Assembly (NCBI GenBank): GCA_036378155.1 | Contig: DASUXA010000010.1 | Location: 1 to 64,000 of the forward strand | Length of the DNA stretch: 64,000 bases | Origin: DASUXA01 sp036378155 | GTDB lineage: Bacteria; Actinomycetota; Actinomycetes; Mycobacteriales; Micromonosporaceae | Direction of reading: 5' to 3' | Shown here: one piece after another, positions 51,781-60,399 of the stretch | Position numbering within the stretch: the first letter of the stretch is position 1 | Layout: every line of letters begins with the position of its first letter | The notes under the pieces: generated by a model | What the model saw: the letters and a program-made list of their open reading frames with translations, nothing else | Told to the model about the DNA's origin: nothing | Databases searched by the model: none | Made by a program: the position numbers and the translations under genes

Positions 51781-52803
51781 TCAGGCGACGTCGCGTCGCC
51801 GGAACGCGACCAGCGCCCCACCGACGGTGACCACCAGCAGGACGGCGCCGATCGCGGCGGCGGGGCCCATGGTGATCGACCACCGCGTCGGTGAGCACGC
51901 CCCGCTGGCGTACCGGCAGGCGCTCACGTCGAAGAACTGTCTGGACTTCTCCAACCACGCCAGCGCGTACGAGGACAGGAACCAGCGCTCCGGCTTCGGC
52001 GTGTTGGTGACGTCGAACACCATCCGGCCGCCGAGCTCGACCACGACGATGTACCCGATCCCGATCGCGAGCGCGGTGACGGTGTTGCGCCCTAGGGTCG
52101 CGACGGCGAAGCCGATCGCTGCCGCGGCCAGGGCGAACGCGAACGCGCGTGCCTCGACCAGACCGAGCGAGCGGAGAACCCCCGGCGTCACGCCGTCGGT
52201 GCGTCCGCGCGTCGCCGCGATTTCCCACAGCGCCCCCAGCCACGCTGCTCCGACGACGACGCCGCTGGCGGTGACCCCGAGCAGCAGCGCGGCGAGTTTG
52301 GTCAGCAGCACCCGTACCCGGCGGGGCCGCCACAGCAGCAGGGTCGTCATGCCGCCGGTGGCGAATTCGGCGCCCACGAACGAGGCGCCCGCCGCGAACC
52401 CGAACAGCCCGAGCAGCGCCGCGAAGACCTCGACCAGGCTCGCCGTCTCCTCGGCGAAGGAGAAGCTGTGCGGGAGGTACTGCTTGGTCGTGACCTGACT
52501 CGGATCGAAGGCGTCCGCACAGGTCACACCGGGCGGGAAATGGGTGTACCGGTCGTTCGCCGGAGCATCCGGGGCGGTCCGACCGCTCTGGGCGTCCTCG
52601 CACGCCTGACGTTCGGTCCGCAGGTGCTGTCGGACCTGTGCCGCCTCCTGCTCCGCCTGGGCGACGGCGGCGGGCGAAGCCCGGTGGGTACCGGCTGCGA
52701 CGCCCGCGCCGACCAGCGCCAACAGGACCAGTACGACCAGCAGCAGCGTCTGGGTGAACCGGCGGGCGAAGAACCGCCGCCACTCGGCGCGCAACAAATT
52801 CAT
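51781..52803 (-). CDS. ABC-2 permease subunit with large extracytoplasmic loop
   Basis: 340 residues. The first helix (about 16-37, FTQTLLLVVLVLLALVGAGVAAG) is followed by a ~90-residue periplasm-facing loop with an AQAEQEAAQVRQHLRTERQACE coiled segment and paired Cys. Five more helices end in VLLVVTVGGALVAF. This is the ABC-2 membrane subunit layout. The ATG overlaps the stop of the ATPase gene by 4 bp. The substrate is unknown. Confidence 0.84.
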   Translation of the reverse strand: MNLLRAEWRRFFARRFTQTLLLVVLVLLALVGAGVAAGTHRASPAAVAQAEQEAAQVRQHLRTERQACEDAQSGRTAPDAPANDRYTHFPPGVTCADAFDPSQVTTKQYLPHSFSFAEETASLVEVFAALLGLFGFAAGASFVGAEFATGGMTTLLLWRPRRVRVLLTKLAALLLGVTASGVVVGAAWLGALWEIAATRGRTDGVTPGVLRSLGLVEARAFAFALAAAAIGFAVATLGRNTVTALAIGIGYIVVVELGGRMVFDVTNTPKPERWFLSSYALAWLEKSRQFFDVSACRYASGACSPTRWSITMGPAAAIGAVLLVVTVGGALVAFRRRDVA

Positions 52804-53798
52804 GCTTTCTCCTGGTCGTTCGCGACGGCGGCCAGCGACAAGGCGGGTGCGGCTGAGTCGTCGACCTGCCGGTTCCTGCCCGGCTCCGGGGTGGTACCGG
52901 TGAGGTCGAGGAAGACGCTCTCCAGATCGGGAGTGATCGGGGTCAGCTCGCCCACCCACAGCTCGTGCGCCGCGAGAGTCCGGGTGATGAGGGTCGGTTC
53001 GGCGACGTCCCGCACGATCAGGTGGTCCTGCTCGGTGACGACGGTCATCCGGGCGTCGCGCAGCAGCGTCGAGGCGCGTTCCCGGTCCGCCACCCGGACC
53101 CGGTACCCGACGCTGCCCCGGCTGGACAGCACGTCGGCGACCGACCCGGACGCCACCCGCCGACCCCGCGAGATGATCGTCACGGAGTCGCAGATGTGCT
53201 GGACCTCGCCCAGGATGTGGCTGGACAGCACGACGGTCACCCCGGATTCGGCGAGCCCGCGCATCAGGTCGCGCATCTCCCGGATGCCCGCCGGGTCCAG
53301 ACCGTTCGCCGGTTCGTCGAGTATCAGCAGCCGCGGCTCCTTCAGCAGGGCGGATGCCACCGCGAGGCGCTGCTTCATGCCCAGCGAGTAGGTCCGGACC
53401 CGGTCGTCGCCGCGATCGCGCAGCCCGACGGTCTCCAGCACCTCGTCGACCCGGCCCGCCGGTACGCCGCCGGCGGTGGCGAGCAGCCGCAGGGTGTTGC
53501 GACCGGTGAAGTTCGGGAAGAACTGGGGGCTTTCGACGATCGCCCCGACCTGTGCCGCGACGACGGGCAGCGCGTCCGGTACCGGCCGGCCGAGGATCGC
53601 CATCCGCCCGGCGTTCGCCCGGACCAGCCCGAGCAGGGTGCGCAGGGTGGTGGTCTTGCCGGACCCGTTCGGCCCGAGGAAGCCGTGTACCTGGCCCTGC
53701 TCGACCAGCATGTCGAAGCCGTCCAGAGCCTGGCGGACGCCGAACCGCCGGCTGCGGAAGCTCTTGCGTAATCCCTCGATCTCCAACACCGGAGCCAT
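52800..53798 (-). CDS. ABC transporter ATP-binding protein (BcrA/CcmA-like)
   Basis: 332 residues. Walker A GPNGSGKTT, Q-loop VESPQFFPNF, signature YSLGMKQRLAVA (the LSxGMKQR form of bacitracin/lantibiotic exporters), Walker B LLILDEP, NGLDPAGI and H-loop SSHILGEVQ. A C-terminal ~100-residue domain follows. The ATG at 53798 (MAPVLEIEGLRKSF) is used because homology begins there. Paired with the downstream permease. Export of a peptide antibiotic or self-protection is possible. Confidence 0.88.
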   Translation of the reverse strand: MAPVLEIEGLRKSFRSRRFGVRQALDGFDMLVEQGQVHGFLGPNGSGKTTTLRTLLGLVRANAGRMAILGRPVPDALPVVAAQVGAIVESPQFFPNFTGRNTLRLLATAGGVPAGRVDEVLETVGLRDRGDDRVRTYSLGMKQRLAVASALLKEPRLLILDEPANGLDPAGIREMRDLMRGLAESGVTVVLSSHILGEVQHICDSVTIISRGRRVASGSVADVLSSRGSVGYRVRVADRERASTLLRDARMTVVTEQDHLIVRDVAEPTLITRTLAAHELWVGELTPITPDLESVFLDLTGTTPEPGRNRQVDDSAAPALSLAAVANDQEKA

Positions 53799-53866
53799 GA
53801 CGCGACACCGTACGCGGTAGCCGGTGCTCGTGGGTGTCCCGAATCGCGGCGTGACAGGATGTGCCG

Positions 53867-54676
53867 GTGTCCAATCCCACCCCACCACTCGACCCTGACC
53901 TGGTCATAGCCGTTGACCACGCCACCGTGACCCGGGGCGGTAAGGATCTGGTTCACGACATCTGCTGGCGTGTCGAACTCGACGAGCGGTGGGTGCTGCT
54001 CGGGCCGAACGGCGCCGGCAAGACGACCCTGCTCAACCTGGCCGCCGCCCGCCTGCACCCGACCCTGGGCACCGTCCACGTGCTCGGCGAGCAACTCGGT
54101 CGGGTCGACGTCCACGAGTTGCGCACCAGGATCGGACTGTCGACGGTCGCGCTGCACGACCGCATCCCGCCGGACGAGCGGGTACGCGACGTGGTGCTGA
54201 CCGCCGCGTGGTCGGTGGTCGGTCGCTTCCGCGAGCGGTACGACCTGTTCGACGAGGTACGCGCGGGGCAGTTGCTCGACCAGTTGGGGGCGGCGCATCT
54301 GGCTGAGCGGCGGTACGGGACGCTGTCCGAGGGCGAACGCAAGCGGGTACAGATCGCCCGCGCCCTGATGACCGATCCGGAACTGCTGCTGCTCGACGAG
54401 CCGGCGGCGGGACTCGACCTGGGTGGGCGTGAGGACCTGGTACGCCGGCTCGCCGCACTCGCCGCGGATCCGGACGCTCCCGCGATCGTGCTGGTCACCC
54501 ACCATGTCGAGGAGATACCGGCGGGCTTCACCCACGCCCTGCTGCTGCGCGAGGGCACCGTCGTCGCCCAGGGACTGCTCAGGGACACGCTCACGGCGGA
54601 GAACCTGTCGAAGACGTTCGGTACCGATCTGCGCCTCGACTACGCCGACGGCAGGTTCTTCGCCCGCGCGATCTGA
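53867..54676 (+). CDS. Stand-alone ABC ATPase (YlmA-like)
   Basis: 269 residues. Walker A GPNGAGKTT, signature LSEGERKRVQIARAL, Walker B LLLLDEPAAGLD and H-loop THHVEEIPAGFTHAL. The LSEGE form and EEIPxxxxH pattern match the YlmA/ModF-like group of soluble ABC ATPases; no permease is adjacent on this strand. The GTG at 53867 is favoured over 53861 because AGGA (53856-53859) is then 7 nt upstream. Divergent from the BcrA-like ATPase. Ribokinase follows 58 bp later. Confidence 0.84.
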   Translation: MSNPTPPLDPDLVIAVDHATVTRGGKDLVHDICWRVELDERWVLLGPNGAGKTTLLNLAAARLHPTLGTVHVLGEQLGRVDVHELRTRIGLSTVALHDRIPPDERVRDVVLTAAWSVVGRFRERYDLFDEVRAGQLLDQLGAAHLAERRYGTLSEGERKRVQIARALMTDPELLLLDEPAAGLDLGGREDLVRRLAALAADPDAPAIVLVTHHVEEIPAGFTHALLLREGTVVAQGLLRDTLTAENLSKTFGTDLRLDYADGRFFARAI

Positions 54677-54734
54677 TCCTCCGCCGTACGCTCATCGACG
54701 ACGAATGGTCGGTCGGGGTCGGAGGAGGAGCGGC

Positions 54735-55703
54735 ATGGCCGGTCCGCCGCGCGTGGTGGTCGTGGGTAGCGCCAACATCGACCTGGTGGTCACCGCGCCG
54801 AGCCTGCCCGGGCCGGGCGAGACGGTGCTCGGTCGCGATCTGGCGAGCATCGCCGGGGGTAAGGGCGCGAACCAGGCGATCGCGGCGGCGCGCGCCGGCG
54901 CGCGATGCACGTTCGTCGGCGCGGTCGGCTCGGACGCCTTCGGCGGTACGCTGCGCGACCAGCTCGCCGCGTCCGGGGTGGACGTGTCCCTGCTCCGGGT
55001 CGCGGACGGCGCGACCGGCGTCGCCCTGATCGTCGTCGACGGCGTCGGGGAGAACGCGATCGTCGTCTCGCCCGGCGCGAACGCCACGCTCACCGCGCTC
55101 ACCGACGCGGACCGCGCCGCGATCGGCGCGGCGGACGTGCTGTTGTGCCAGCTGGAGACACCGATCGAGGCGGTCACCGAGGCGGCGCGCACGGCGCGCG
55201 ACGCCGGTACCCGGGTGATGCTGAACGCCGCGCCCGCCCGCGACCTGCCCGACGACCTGGTGGACGCGGTCGACCTGCTGGTCGTCAACCAGGTCGAGGC
55301 GGCCGCGATGACCAGCGAACTGCCGGCCGGCGTGGACAGTTCCGACTATCCGGCGGACGCGGACAGCGCGGACGTGACCGCGCTGGTCGACGAGTTGCTG
55401 CTGGACTTTCCCCGGGTGGTGCTCACCCGCGGCGCGGCGGGCTGCTGGCTCGGCGTCCGCGAGGGCGACGAGGGGGTGCGGCACGTACCGGCGCCCGTGG
55501 TCGACGCGGTCGACACGACCGCGGCGGGCGACGCGTTCAGCGGCGCCTTCGCCGTCGCCTGGGGCGAGGGTCGCGACCTGGTCGATGCGGCGCGGTGGGC
55601 GAGCGCCGCCGGGGCGGTCAGCGTGCTGGCGCTCGGCGCGTCGCCCGCCATCCCCGCCCGCGAACTGATCGACGAGCGGTACCGGGCGACGTACCGGGAC
55701 TGA
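54735..55703 (+). CDS. rbsK: Ribokinase (PfkB family)
   Basis: ATP-dependent phosphorylation of ribose, or a related pentose, to the 5-phosphate. 322 residues. It begins VVVVGSANIDLVV and has GGKGANQAIAAARAG, NQVEA (substrate/adenine region) and the catalytic DTTAAGDAFSGAFAVA (PfkB signature 2, Asp base). GGAGGAGGAG immediately precedes the ATG. No ribose transporter is adjacent, so the assignment to ribose rather than another sugar or nucleoside rests on family resemblance. Confidence 0.87.
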   Translation: MAGPPRVVVVGSANIDLVVTAPSLPGPGETVLGRDLASIAGGKGANQAIAAARAGARCTFVGAVGSDAFGGTLRDQLAASGVDVSLLRVADGATGVALIVVDGVGENAIVVSPGANATLTALTDADRAAIGAADVLLCQLETPIEAVTEAARTARDAGTRVMLNAAPARDLPDDLVDAVDLLVVNQVEAAAMTSELPAGVDSSDYPADADSADVTALVDELLLDFPRVVLTRGAAGCWLGVREGDEGVRHVPAPVVDAVDTTAAGDAFSGAFAVAWGEGRDLVDAARWASAAGAVSVLALGASPAIPARELIDERYRATYRD

Positions 55704-55755
55704 GATCGGGGTCTTCCCGGAGGGCGCTGATGCGCCGGTGCGTCACGATCGGAGT

Positions 55756-56130
55756 ATGCGCTTCCTGCTGAACATCATCTGGCTGATCTTCGGGGGCCTG
55801 CTCCTGGCGCTCGGGTACGCGCTGGCCGGGGTGATCTGCTTTCTGCTGATCGTCACCATCCCGTTCGGCATCGCCTCGTTCCGGATGGCGAACTACACGC
55901 TGTGGCCGTTCGGTCGGACGATCGTGCGCAAGCCGACCGCAGGGGTCGGCTCTGCGGTCGGCAACGTGCTCTGGATCATCTTCGCGGGATGGTGGCTCGC
56001 GCTCGGTCACCTGACGACCGCGATCGCCCAGTTCGTGTCGATCATCGGTATCCCGCTCGGGCTCGCCAACGTCAAACTGGTGCCGATCTCGCTGTTCCCG
56101 CTCGGTACCGAGATCCGCGACGTCTCGTAG
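55756..56130 (+). CDS. YccF domain membrane protein
   Basis: 124 residues with two similar halves, each a pair of hydrophobic helices: NIIWLIFGGLLLALGYALAGVICFLLIVTIPFGIASFRMANYTLWPFG and NVLWIIFAGWWLALGHLTTAIAQFVSIIGIPLGLANVKLVPISLFPLG. This duplicated N-W-x-I-F-G/A-x-W/L-LALG pattern is the YccF (DUF307) signature. Membrane protein of unknown function. ATG start with GGAG just upstream. Confidence 0.88.
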   Translation: MRFLLNIIWLIFGGLLLALGYALAGVICFLLIVTIPFGIASFRMANYTLWPFGRTIVRKPTAGVGSAVGNVLWIIFAGWWLALGHLTTAIAQFVSIIGIPLGLANVKLVPISLFPLGTEIRDVS

Positions 56131-56166
56131 GCTGCTGGCGACCACCAACTCGATGAGGAGGCCGCC

Positions 56167-56940
56167 GTGGGGGAGTTCGTCCGGGTCGAGGTGAGCGACG
56201 GTATCGGTACCGTGCGGCTCGACCGGCCGCCGATGAACGCGCTGAACATCCAGGTACAGGAGGAGTTGCGGGCGGCGGCAGCGGAGATCACCGGTAACGA
56301 CGAGATCCGGGCCGCGATCGTGTACGGCGGCGAGAAGGTGTTCGCCGCCGGCGCGGACATCAAGGAAATGGCCGAGATGTCGTACGTCGACATGGCGGCG
56401 CGTGCCGGGGCGCTGTCCAGCGCGTTCGACGCGGTGGCACGGATCCCGAAGCCGGTGGTCGCGGCGATCACCGGGTACGCGCTGGGCGGCGGCTGCGAAC
56501 TCGCGCTCGCCTGCGACTGGCGGGTGGTGGCGGACGACGCCAAGCTCGGTCAGCCCGAGATCAACCTGGGCATCATCCCGGGCGCCGGCGGTACCCAGCG
56601 GCTGGCGCGACTCGTCGGGCCCGCCCGCGCCAAGGATCTGATCTTCTCCGGTCGGATGGTCGACGCCGAGGAAGCGCTGCGGATCGGGCTCGCCGACCGG
56701 GTGGTGCCCGCCGCCGAGGTGTACGCGGCGGCTGTCGAACTCGTCCGGCGGTACGTGACGGGTCCCGCTCAGGCGCTGCGCGCCGCGAAGCTGGCGGTGG
56801 ACGGCGGGCTCGAGATGGACCTGGCGTCCGGTCTCACCTGGGAAAGCCAGCTGTTCGCGGCGCTGTTCGCGACCGAGGACAAGCGCGAGGGCATGGCCGC
56901 GTTCGTGGAGAAGCGCAAGCCGAAGTTCACCGGGCGCTGA
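56167..56940 (+). CDS. Enoyl-CoA hydratase/isomerase family protein
   Basis: Crotonase-fold enzyme, probably hydrating short-chain enoyl-CoA (crotonyl-CoA to 3-hydroxybutyryl-CoA), which would connect the dehydrogenases and Ccr in this window. 257 residues. Oxyanion-hole segments are AAGADIKEM and YALGGGCELALACD; the two catalytic Glu positions are in GGGCEL and GQPEINLGIIPGAGGTQRL. GTG start with GAGGAGG upstream. It is followed by the copy E palindrome. Confidence 0.9.
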   Translation: MGEFVRVEVSDGIGTVRLDRPPMNALNIQVQEELRAAAAEITGNDEIRAAIVYGGEKVFAAGADIKEMAEMSYVDMAARAGALSSAFDAVARIPKPVVAAITGYALGGGCELALACDWRVVADDAKLGQPEINLGIIPGAGGTQRLARLVGPARAKDLIFSGRMVDAEEALRIGLADRVVPAAEVYAAAVELVRRYVTGPAQALRAAKLAVDGGLEMDLASGLTWESQLFAALFATEDKREGMAAFVEKRKPKFTGR

Positions 56941-57040
56941 CCGGTGTCTCGCGCCGGGACCGGTCGCGCCCGACCCGGCTGTGTTCGCGTCGCGCCGGCT
57001 CCGGCCGGGCACCCGACTCGGCGGGGGTGTGTCGCGACAG

Positions 57041-57084
57041 GCGTACAACTGTGGTGGTGTAGCCACACCACCACCGTCGTACGC
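57041..57084. repeat. Dispersed palindrome family, copy E
   Basis: 20-bp arms (57041-57060 and 57065-57084), 18 of 20 complementary, loop AGCC. The left arm begins GCGTACAACTGTGG. It lies between the convergent enoyl-CoA hydratase and methyltransferase genes and matches copies A, B and C. Confidence 0.75.
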
Positions 57085-57096
57085 GTCCTGGGACGC

Positions 57097-57966
57097 CTAC
57101 CTCGCCGACGATGTGCGTACATCCCGGGCGGTGTGGACCTCAACCGAGAGCCCTCTGCCAGCCGGGACGGCGACGCCGATCAGGGCCGTGGCGTCGAGAT
57201 CCGGGTCGTGTACCACGCGCGGACGCAGCCCGGCGTCGCGCATGATCGCGGCGGCGCGCGCCGCCTGCCGCTCGCTGGTCTCGACGAGCAGGTGCCCGGT
57301 CGGCGCCAGCCAGTCGGGCGCCTCGGTCGCCACCCGGCGCAGCACGTCCAGCCCGTCCGCGCCGCCGTCGAGCGCGAGACGGGGCTCGTACAGGCGCGCC
57401 TCGGGCGGCAGCAGGGCGATGTCCGAGGTGGGGACGTAGGGCACGTTCGCGATCAGTACGTCGACCCGACCGCGCAACTCGCCGGGCAGCGGGGTGAACA
57501 GGTCGCCCTGGTACACCCGTCCGCCGAGCGGCTCGACGTTGCGCCTTGCGCAGGCGACCGCCGCCTCGTCCAGGTCGGTGGCGTGCAACCGGACCGGCTC
57601 ACGTACCCGCGCGGCGACCGCCAGGCCCAGTGCCCCCGAGCCGCAGCACAGGTCGACGAGCACGGATCGAGGCGGCGCGGCGAGCAGCCGCGCCGCCTCG
57701 CGGACCAGTAGTTCCGTTCGCGGTCGGGGGACGAACACGCCGGGCGCGACGGCGACCCGTACGCCGCAGAACAGCGCCCAGCCGAGGACGTGTTCGAGCG
57801 GCAGTCCGTCGACCCTGCGGGCCACCAGGGCAGCCAGGTCGTCGGCGGTACCGGCAGCCGAGATCAGCAGATCCGCCTCGTCCTCGGCGAACACGCAGCC
57901 CGCCGCGCGCAGCCGAGCCGCGACGTCCGACCGGTGACCGGCCAGGGCGAATGGTGATGATGACAT
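57097..57966 (-). CDS. HemK-family protein N5-glutamine methyltransferase homologue
   Basis: 289-residue class I SAM methyltransferase. An N-terminal helical region with LPLEHVLGWALFCGVRVAVAPGVFVPRPRTELLV is the PrmC/HemK substrate-recognition hallmark. SAM motif I is VDLCCGSGALGLAVA. The catalytic NPPY is NVPY (LIANVPYVPT), a variant seen in a distinct actinobacterial subgroup, so release-factor methylation is not certain. The last ~15 codons (VEVHTARDVRTSSAR) are encoded by the GATGTGCGTACATC repeat, suggesting the 3' end was altered by a repeat element. ATG 57966 by homology. Confidence 0.82.
   Translation of the reverse strand: MSSSPFALAGHRSDVAARLRAAGCVFAEDEADLLISAAGTADDLAALVARRVDGLPLEHVLGWALFCGVRVAVAPGVFVPRPRTELLVREAARLLAAPPRSVLVDLCCGSGALGLAVAARVREPVRLHATDLDEAAVACARRNVEPLGGRVYQGDLFTPLPGELRGRVDVLIANVPYVPTSDIALLPPEARLYEPRLALDGGADGLDVLRRVATEAPDWLAPTGHLLVETSERQAARAAAIMRDAGLRPRVVHDPDLDATALIGVAVPAGRGLSVEVHTARDVRTSSAR
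57110..57123. repeat. GATGTGCGTACATC element inside the methyltransferase 3' end
   Basis: Identical 14-bp core to 38058-38071. Here it is translated as the C-terminal tail of the HemK-like protein. Confidence 0.55.
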
Positions 57967-58101
57967 CGGTGCGATCACGCTAGCCGTCGGTTCCACCCGC
58001 TGTCCACAGGCAATCGGCGCTGTCCCCAGGCTCCCGATGTGAGTCATGTTCGCATTGAACTCGGGAGTAACATGCTGCGAATCAGCCAGGGGAGGGCGAC
58101 G

Positions 58102-59724
58102 ATGGGCGGCACGATCGAGGGACACGGCGGAGAGTTGGCGCTGGCCGCGCTGCGCGCCTTCGGGGTCACCGAGATGTTCACGCTCTCCGGGGGGCACGTC
58201 TTTCCGCTGTACGACGCCGCGCACCGGAGCGGACTGCGGATCGTGGACGTACGCCACGAGCAGTCCGCCGTGTTCGCCGCCGAGGCGGTCGCCAAGTTGC
58301 AGCGGCGACCCGGACTCGCCGTGCTCACCGCCGGTCCCGGCGTTACCAACGGCATATCGGGTCTGACCAGCGCATTCTTCAACGCCGCGCCGGTCGTGGT
58401 GATCGGCGGTCGGGCGCCCGCCTTCCGCTGGGGTGCCGGCAGCCTGCAGGAGATGGACCACCTGCCGCTGGTCGCGCCGGTCACCAAGCACGCCGAAACC
58501 GTGTTCGCCACCGACGACCTGCCGGGGCGACTCGCCGAGGCGGCGACCGTCGCGCTCACCGCGCACCGGGGCCCGGTGTTCGTCGACATCCCGCTCGAAG
58601 TGATCTTCTCGACCGGATCGGCGCCCGCGCCGCAGACTCCGCAGATACCGGTGATCGAGCCGAACCCGGAGGACGTGGGCAAGGCAGCCGCCCTGATCGC
58701 CCGTGCCCGGCACCCGGTGATGATCGCCGGGTCCGACGTGTACGCGGCGGACGCGGCGGACGCGCTGCGCGAGGCGGCGGAGGCGCTGACCGTACCGGTG
58801 TTCACCAACGGCATGGGTCGCGGCTCGCTGCCGCCCGAACACCCGCTCGCGTTCGCCAAGGCGCGTCGTGCCGCGTTCCAGCGCGCCGACGTGGTGGTCG
58901 TCGTCGGCACCCCGCTCGACTTCCGGCTCAGCTTCGGCGACTTCGGCGACGCCCAGGTGGTACACGTCGTGGACGCCCCCAGCCAGCGAGCCAGCCACGT
59001 CACGCCCGCCGTGTCGCCCGCCGGCGACCTGCGGCTGACGCTCGCCGCGCTGGCGGAGTACGCCGGACCGCGCGAGGACCATTCCGACTGGGTGGCGCAG
59101 TTGCGCGACATCGAGGAAGCCGCCCGGCAGCGCGACGCCGAGGCGATGCTCGCCGACACCGATCCGATCAAGCCCGCCCGGGTGTACGGGGAACTGCGCC
59201 AGGTCCTCGATCGCGACGCGGTGACCATCGGCGACGGCGGCGACTTCGTCTCCTACGCGGGCAAATACCTGGAGCCCGCGGTACCGGGCGCGTGGCTGGA
59301 CCCCGGTCCGTACGGCTGCCTGGGCACCGGCATGGGCTACGCGATGGGCGCCCGGATCACGTACCCGGACCGGCAGGTGTGTGTCCTGATGGGGGACGGC
59401 GCCGCCGGCTTCTCGCTGATGGACGTCGAGTCCCTGGTACGGCAGAACCTGCCGGTCGTCGTCGTGGTCGGCAACAACGGCATCTGGGGGTTGGAGAAGC
59501 ACCCGATGCGGATGATGTACGGCTACGACGTGGCGGCCGACCTGCAGCCGGGGCTGCGGTACGACGACGTGGTACGCGCCCTGGGCGGAGCCGGCGAAAC
59601 CGTGGCGAAGGCGGGCGACCTCGGTCCGGCGCTGCGCCGCGCGTTCGACGCGGGCGTGCCGTACCTGGTCAACGTGCTGACCGACCCCGACGACGCGTAC
59701 CCGCGCTCGGCAAACCTCGCCTGA
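58102..59724 (+). CDS. Thiamine-diphosphate enzyme, acetolactate synthase-like
   Basis: 540 residues with the three-domain ThDP enzyme layout. The N-terminal PYR domain has the catalytic Glu in DVRHEQSAVFAAEAVAK, followed by a central Rossmann-like domain and a PP domain with the ThDP motif GDGAAGFSLMD...NN. It resembles actinobacterial acetolactate synthase/2-hydroxyacyl-CoA lyase-type proteins that lack a regulatory subunit gene alongside. Substrate uncertain: acetolactate synthesis, oxalyl-CoA or 2-hydroxyacyl-CoA cleavage are alternatives. ATG 58102 with GGGGAGG upstream is preferred to earlier in-frame starts. Confidence 0.8.
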   Translation: MGGTIEGHGGELALAALRAFGVTEMFTLSGGHVFPLYDAAHRSGLRIVDVRHEQSAVFAAEAVAKLQRRPGLAVLTAGPGVTNGISGLTSAFFNAAPVVVIGGRAPAFRWGAGSLQEMDHLPLVAPVTKHAETVFATDDLPGRLAEAATVALTAHRGPVFVDIPLEVIFSTGSAPAPQTPQIPVIEPNPEDVGKAAALIARARHPVMIAGSDVYAADAADALREAAEALTVPVFTNGMGRGSLPPEHPLAFAKARRAAFQRADVVVVVGTPLDFRLSFGDFGDAQVVHVVDAPSQRASHVTPAVSPAGDLRLTLAALAEYAGPREDHSDWVAQLRDIEEAARQRDAEAMLADTDPIKPARVYGELRQVLDRDAVTIGDGGDFVSYAGKYLEPAVPGAWLDPGPYGCLGTGMGYAMGARITYPDRQVCVLMGDGAAGFSLMDVESLVRQNLPVVVVVGNNGIWGLEKHPMRMMYGYDVAADLQPGLRYDDVVRALGGAGETVAKAGDLGPALRRAFDAGVPYLVNVLTDPDDAYPRSANLA

Positions 59725-59727
59725 GGC

Positions 59728-60075
59728 TCACTCGTCGTCGCGGCGGCGCAGTTCCTCCTCCCACAGCCGCAACTGTTCCTCGTCGTCCAGCCGGCCCGGG
59801 GTGTTCAGCCGGCGCAGGAACTCCGGGTCGTCCTCGGGAGCAGCGGGTCGTCGGGCCGCGGCGCGGGACACAGCGAGCCGCCGCGCGGACCGGTGAGTAC
59901 GTCCCGAGACGAACCAGGCGATCGCGCCGAGCCCCGGCAGGATCACGATCAGCACCGCCCAAGCCGGTCGCGGCAGGACCCGGATCCGTTCCCGTTCCAC
60001 CGACAGGCAGTCGATCAGCGCGACCACCAGCAGGGCGAGCATGGCGAACAGCAGTAGCACGACGACCCGGCCCAT
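59728..60075 (-). CDS. PLDc_N domain membrane protein
   Basis: 115 residues. Two N-terminal helices (about 3-22 and 37-58) frame a short loop: VVVLLLFAMLALLVVALIDCLSVERERIRVLPRPAWAVLIVILPGLGAIAWFVSGR. This is the phospholipase-D-nuclease N-terminal (cardiolipin synthase N) fold as a stand-alone protein, common in actinobacteria and of unknown role. The polar C-terminus has EEQLRLWEEELRRR. Convergent with the ThDP enzyme gene, 3 bp apart. Confidence 0.82.
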   Translation of the reverse strand: MGRVVVLLLFAMLALLVVALIDCLSVERERIRVLPRPAWAVLIVILPGLGAIAWFVSGRTHRSARRLAVSRAAARRPAAPEDDPEFLRRLNTPGRLDDEEQLRLWEEELRRRDDE

Positions 60076-60093
60076 GCGCCCATCATGACGCGA

Positions 60094-60399
60094 TCAGGGC
60101 GTACCTCGCAGGATCACGAACAGGACGCCTACCAGGGCGAACCCGACCACGCCGAGGCTCGCCAGGGCGGGTGCGCCGGACGGGTCGGGTACCGGGCGGC
60201 GGTTCAGGGCGCGCCCGCGCAGCACCGCCGCGGTCACCGGTACCGCCCAGGACAGCAGCGCCACCAGCATCGGGTACCAGGTGCCGTACCGGATCGCGGT
60301 CCGCCCCGCGAGCAGCCCCACCACGGTCATCGCGAGCGCGGTACGCCGCCAGGACAGTTGGGTGCGGTGTTCCGGTACGCCCGGCGGAACCCCGGTCAC
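60094..60399 (-). CDS. DUF202 family membrane protein (first of a pair)
   Basis: 101 residues. The DUF202 signature RTQLSWRRTALAMTVVGLLAGR is followed by two more hydrophobic helices (about 43-60 and 80-97). GTG start, overlapping the stop of the upstream DUF202 paralogue by 4 bp, so translationally coupled. Function unknown. Confidence 0.85.
   Translation of the reverse strand: MTGVPPGVPEHRTQLSWRRTALAMTVVGLLAGRTAIRYGTWYPMLVALLSWAVPVTAAVLRGRALNRRPVPDPSGAPALASLGVVGFALVGVLFVILRGTP

Noticed and set aside
58061..58075. A fifth family-1 operator before the ThDP enzyme (GAACTCGGGAGTAAC)
   Set aside because: Only about 10 of 14 positions match and the left CTAC half is absent.
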